Part shown: positions 3,220 to 6,184 of the stretch, piece after piece
Position numbering within the stretch: position 1 is the first letter of the stretch
Layout: each line of letters starts with the position of its first letter
From: CAZTLE01 sp964614415
Lineage (GTDB): Bacteria; Bacteroidota; Bacteroidia; Flavobacteriales; Flavobacteriaceae
DNA: 6,184 nucleotides
Reading direction: 5' to 3'
Assembly: GCA_964614415.1 (NCBI GenBank)
Contig: CAZTLE010000222.1
Coordinates: 1 to 6,184, forward strand
Position numbers and translations under genes: made by a program
The notes under the pieces: generated by a model
Databases searched by the model: none
The model's input: only the letters and a program-made list of their open reading frames with translations
Told to the model about the DNA's origin: nothing

Positions 3220-5658
3220 ATGCGCGTACTCAAATTTGGAGGTACTTCCGTTGGAAGTATTCCCAACATACATAAAGTGATAACCATTGTTTCGGGAGAA
3301 CTCGGAAAATCCCGATTGGCAGTGGTGGTTTCGGCATTGGGAGGTGTGACAGACCTTCTGGAAAAGGCCGGGGAACTGGCTGCTCAAAAGGACACTTCCT
3401 ATCGTGAGATAAGTGCAGAAATCATTAATAAGCACCTCACTTTCACCAGGGAACTCACAACAGACATTACCGTTCAGAACAGGATCGAGGCACTGTGTAA
3501 CGATCTGGAAGATCAGCTTCAGGGAATCTACCTGGTTTCCGAACTTTCCCCGAAATCCAAAGACAAACTTACCTCGTTCGGTGAATTGGCCAGTTCCATT
3601 CTTATCTCAGAAGCATTTAGGGCCACCGGGATTGAGGTACATTGGGTCGATTCACGAGACCTTATCATCACAGATGATCAACACGGTCGGGCTCAGGTTG
3701 ATTTCCCGCTTACCCGTGAAAATATTCAATCCCAACTTGGATCAGATGAGACACAACTGTTTCTCCTTCCGGGTTTTATAAGTCGATCGCATTCCGGCGA
3801 TACCACTACCCTTGGACGCGGAGGCTCCGATTATACAGCCGCCATTATCGCTGCGGGTATTGAAGCAGAACGCCTGGAGATCTGGACCGATGTAAACGGT
3901 ATGTATACGGCTAATCCCAAACATGTGAAGGAAGCCCGGCCTATCCGTTCGATTTCGTATCATGAAGCTATGGAATTATCGCACTTTGGTGCTAAGGTGA
4001 TCTACCCTCCTACCATTGCACCCGTAATGCAGAAGAACATTCCCATTCATGTGAAGAGCACCTTGCAGCCCGAAGATCCTGGAACTGTTATCTCCAATGT
4101 TGACGGGCGAAACGGGTCTCCGGTGAAGGGACTCAGTCATATTCCGGACATTGCATTGCTTACGTTGGAAGGCGCGGGAATGATAGGCGTACCCGGGTTT
4201 TCCAGGAGACTTTTTGAGGTGTTGTCCTTTCAGCAGATCAATGTAATCTTTATTACCCAGGCTTCCAGTGAACACAGTATATGCATTGGAATACTGGAAC
4301 AGGATGCCGAAAGGGCCCGAAAAGCTATAGACGCCGAATTCAACAATGAAATACAGTTGAAGAAACTAAAGCCGCTAATCGTGGAAAAAAACCTTGCGAT
4401 GATCGCGCTTGTTGGCGACAGGATGAAAAGCCATCAGGGTATTAGCGGACGCATGTTTAGTGTATTAGGGCGTAATAACGTGAATGTGCGTGCCATTGCT
4501 CAGGGGGCCAGCGAGAAGAATATCAGCGCGGTTATCGATGAAAAAGATGTGGTGAAGGCTCTAAATAGTTTACATGAACGGTTCTTTGAGGCCCAGCGAA
4601 AACAAATCAATGTATTCATAACCGGTGTTGGAAATGTGGGCGGTCAGCTATTGGGTCAGATCAAACAACAGCGGGAGTATCTGAAGGATAACCTCAACCT
4701 TGACATACGCGTTCTGGGTATTTCTAACTCCAGAAAGATGTGTATTTCTGAAGACGGTATCTCTCTGGATAATTGGGAATCTGAATTGGATAGTGGTGTG
4801 AAAGCTGATCTAGATGCTTTTCGGGAACAGATCGTAGCTCTTAATAAGAGGAATTCAGTCTTTGTAGACATTACAGCCAGTGAACAGGTTGCCTTTGCTT
4901 ATGACTCATTTCTGAAGTACAGCATCCCGGTGGTAGCTTGCAATAAGATTGCCGGTGCTTCGGAATACAGCTACTATGACACCTTAAAATCCTTAAGTAG
5001 AAAATACAATGCTCCCTTTTTATACGAAACCAATGTTGGAGCCGGTTTGCCGGTGATTGAAACCTTGCAAAACCTGATCGCCTCAGGTGATCGGATTCTT
5101 AAAATTGAAGCAGTGCTTTCCGGAAGTCTGAACTTTGTGTTCAACAACTTTCAAAGTGGGCGTAGTTTTCATGACATCGTGCAACAGGCCAAAACAGAGG
5201 GCTATACGGAGCCGGATCCCCGCATTGATCTTAGCGGTATCGATGTAGCGCGTAAGATACTTATCCTGGCACGTGAAAGCGGTTGGCCTTTGGATCTCGA
5301 ATCCGTAAATATTGTTCCTTTTCTTACCGAAAAGAACCTCAACAGCAGCAGTGTGGACCATTTCTTTGAGACCCTTACAGAGGATGCAGGACACTTTGAA
5401 GATTTGGTTAAAAACGCTACTGAGAACGGTTGCAAACTGAAGTACGTAGCCACCTTAAAAGACGGAAAGGCCACTACCGGACTGCAGGAAATACCACTGG
5501 GCCATCCTTTTTATGATCTGGAAGGAAAAGACAATATTGTGCTGTACTATACAGAACGCTATAAAGAACAACCATTAATTGTTAAGGGTGCCGGAGCCGG
5601 TGCAGATGTTACCGCATCCGGACTTTTTGCCGACATCATTAAATTGAGAAAATTTTAA
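3220..5658 (+). CDS. thrA: bifunctional aspartokinase / homoserine dehydrogenase
   Basis: This cytoplasmic fusion enzyme phosphorylates aspartate (first step) and reduces aspartate semialdehyde to homoserine (third step) of threonine synthesis. The 812 residues are close to the 820 of E. coli ThrA. Aspartokinase, about 1-290: KFGGTSVG (5-12), SFGEL (119-123), TTLGRGGSDYTA (196-207) and WTDVNGMYTANP (222-233). Two ACT regulatory units, about 310-455: ITQASSEHSI (345-354) and AIAQGASEKNIS (425-436). Their glutamines Q347 and Q428 are 81 residues apart, the same spacing as the threonine-binding pair I recall from the Arabidopsis enzyme, so feedback inhibition by threonine is likely. Homoserine dehydrogenase, about 463-812: the NAD(P) loop ITGVGNVGGQ (467-476), CNKIAGA (574-580), SGSLNFV (634-640), TEGYTEPDPRIDLSGID (659-675) and KGAGAGADVTASG (789-801). 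It follows the Thr/Ile leader and is followed after 10 bp by thrB. The ATG at 3220 places the FGGTS motif at its usual distance from the N-terminus. Confidence 0.97.
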   Translation: MRVLKFGGTSVGSIPNIHKVITIVSGELGKSRLAVVVSALGGVTDLLEKAGELAAQKDTSYREISAEIINKHLTFTRELTTDITVQNRIEALCNDLEDQLQGIYLVSELSPKSKDKLTSFGELASSILISEAFRATGIEVHWVDSRDLIITDDQHGRAQVDFPLTRENIQSQLGSDETQLFLLPGFISRSHSGDTTTLGRGGSDYTAAIIAAGIEAERLEIWTDVNGMYTANPKHVKEARPIRSISYHEAMELSHFGAKVIYPPTIAPVMQKNIPIHVKSTLQPEDPGTVISNVDGRNGSPVKGLSHIPDIALLTLEGAGMIGVPGFSRRLFEVLSFQQINVIFITQASSEHSICIGILEQDAERARKAIDAEFNNEIQLKKLKPLIVEKNLAMIALVGDRMKSHQGISGRMFSVLGRNNVNVRAIAQGASEKNISAVIDEKDVVKALNSLHERFFEAQRKQINVFITGVGNVGGQLLGQIKQQREYLKDNLNLDIRVLGISNSRKMCISEDGISLDNWESELDSGVKADLDAFREQIVALNKRNSVFVDITASEQVAFAYDSFLKYSIPVVACNKIAGASEYSYYDTLKSLSRKYNAPFLYETNVGAGLPVIETLQNLIASGDRILKIEAVLSGSLNFVFNNFQSGRSFHDIVQQAKTEGYTEPDPRIDLSGIDVARKILILARESGWPLDLESVNIVPFLTEKNLNSSSVDHFFETLTEDAGHFEDLVKNATENGCKLKYVATLKDGKATTGLQEIPLGHPFYDLEGKDNIVLYYTERYKEQPLIVKGAGAGADVTASGLFADIIKLRKF

Positions 5659-5668
5659 TCTTTGCCCA

Positions 5669-6184
5669 ATGAAGGAAGTTCGTGTATTTGCTCCCGCCTC
5701 TGTATCCAACATCAATTGTGGATTCGATGCGCTCGGGTTTGCGCTTGAAGGGCTGGGAGATGAAATGATCATTCGGAAAATTCCGGAACCTGAAGTGCGT
5801 ATGGGGCAAATGTCAGGGGCTGACCTTCCCATGGATCCGAAACTCAATGTGGCCGGTGTAGCTGCGCAGGAGATGTTGGATGCGCTCAGTCCTGGTTTTG
5901 GAGTTGTCATTGATATTGACAAACGCATACGTCCCGGTAGTGGTTTAGGAAGTAGCGCCGCCAGTGCTTGTGGAGCGGTTTTCGGAATCAATCAGCTAAT
6001 GGGCAATCCATTAGATAATCATCAATTGGTGCACTTCGCATTAAAGGGAGAGGCCCTGGCCAGCGGTGGAGAACACGCTGACAACGTAGCGCCCTGTCTT
6101 TTTGGTGGTGCCACGCTTATAAGCGGTTATAAACCATTAACCATAACCCCGTTGCCGGTTCCTGGTACGATATATACTGCAGTT
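5669..6184 (+). CDS. thrB: homoserine kinase, 5' part, cut by the window edge
   Basis: The frame is open from ATG 5669 to the last base and gives 172 residues of a protein usually about 300-310 long. It phosphorylates homoserine with ATP to O-phosphohomoserine, the substrate of threonine synthase. The GHMP-kinase pattern is clear: the N-terminal APASVSNINCGFDALGFAL (8-26), the ATP-binding PGSGLGSSAAS (89-99), and HADNVAPCLFGG (136-147), which is typical of homoserine kinases among GHMP members. It begins 10 bases after the thrA stop with no room for a promoter, so the two are co-transcribed and share the leader control. No Shine-Dalgarno is visible. The threonine synthase gene would be expected next but lies outside the window. 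Confidence 0.95.
   Translation, partial: MKEVRVFAPASVSNINCGFDALGFALEGLGDEMIIRKIPEPEVRMGQMSGADLPMDPKLNVAGVAAQEMLDALSPGFGVVIDIDKRIRPGSGLGSSAASACGAVFGINQLMGNPLDNHQLVHFALKGEALASGGEHADNVAPCLFGGATLISGYKPLTITPLPVPGTIYTAV

Noticed and set aside
3112..3435. Minus-strand ORF of 107 codons opposite the leader and the thrA start
   Set aside because: It is antisense to the well-supported thrA start and to the Thr-rich leader; its composition reflects the complement of those codons.
5575..5991. Minus-strand ORF of 138 codons opposite the end of thrA and the start of thrB
   Set aside because: The plus strand carries clear ThrA and homoserine kinase motifs here, and the reverse translation is low-complexity with no recognised domain.

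Overview
The window looks like a chromosomal piece of a Bacteroidota bacterium, most likely a member of the Flavobacteriia. Three things suggest this. The promoters fit the Bacteroidota pattern TTG-N18..20-TAnnTTTG. No purine-rich Shine-Dalgarno stands in front of the main starts. The PG_1098/THUMP-like methyltransferase and the fused ThrA followed by ThrB are typical of that group. The assignment rests on recognised protein and promoter patterns; no search was run.

Layout. Bases 1-52 hold the last codons of an unidentified gene. Bases 53-316 contain no gene but do contain several hairpins, a possible small structured RNA (about 98-224) and a good promoter (226-256) for tRNA-Ser(GCT) at 317-403, which ends in a strong palindromic hairpin (406-433). 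Bases 434-626 hold an imperfect ~57-bp direct repeat. Its second copy runs into an intact tRNA-Pro(TGG) at 627-701. Its first copy runs into only the first ten bases of that tRNA, followed by a REP-like motif, so it looks like a decayed partial duplication. A textbook intrinsic terminator follows tRNA-Pro. Next come a family 2 glycosyltransferase with an extra C-terminal nucleotide-binding-like domain (788-1795, +) and, converging on it with stop codons overlapping in one CTAG, a class I SAM-dependent methyltransferase (1792-2967, -).

The right half is the start of a threonine biosynthesis operon: fused aspartokinase/homoserine dehydrogenase thrA (3220-5658), then after 10 bp homoserine kinase thrB (5669 to the window edge, incomplete). 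Together these perform steps 1, 3 and 4 of the route from aspartate to threonine; aspartate-semialdehyde dehydrogenase and threonine synthase are not in the window (thrC would be expected just downstream).

The most interesting item is in the 252-bp gap between the methyltransferase and thrA. A 19-codon ORF at 3107-3166 encodes MYYILTNITTTTITPLGLV, a Thr/Ile-rich peptide that looks like a functional analogue of enterobacterial ThrL. Its coding sequence lies inside a large hairpin with a perfect 12-bp outer stem. No ordinary U-tailed terminator follows, so the attenuation mechanism may differ from the classical one. The likely operon promoter (3052-3081) sits inside a separate perfect 8-bp inverted repeat (3045-3052 / 3080-3087).
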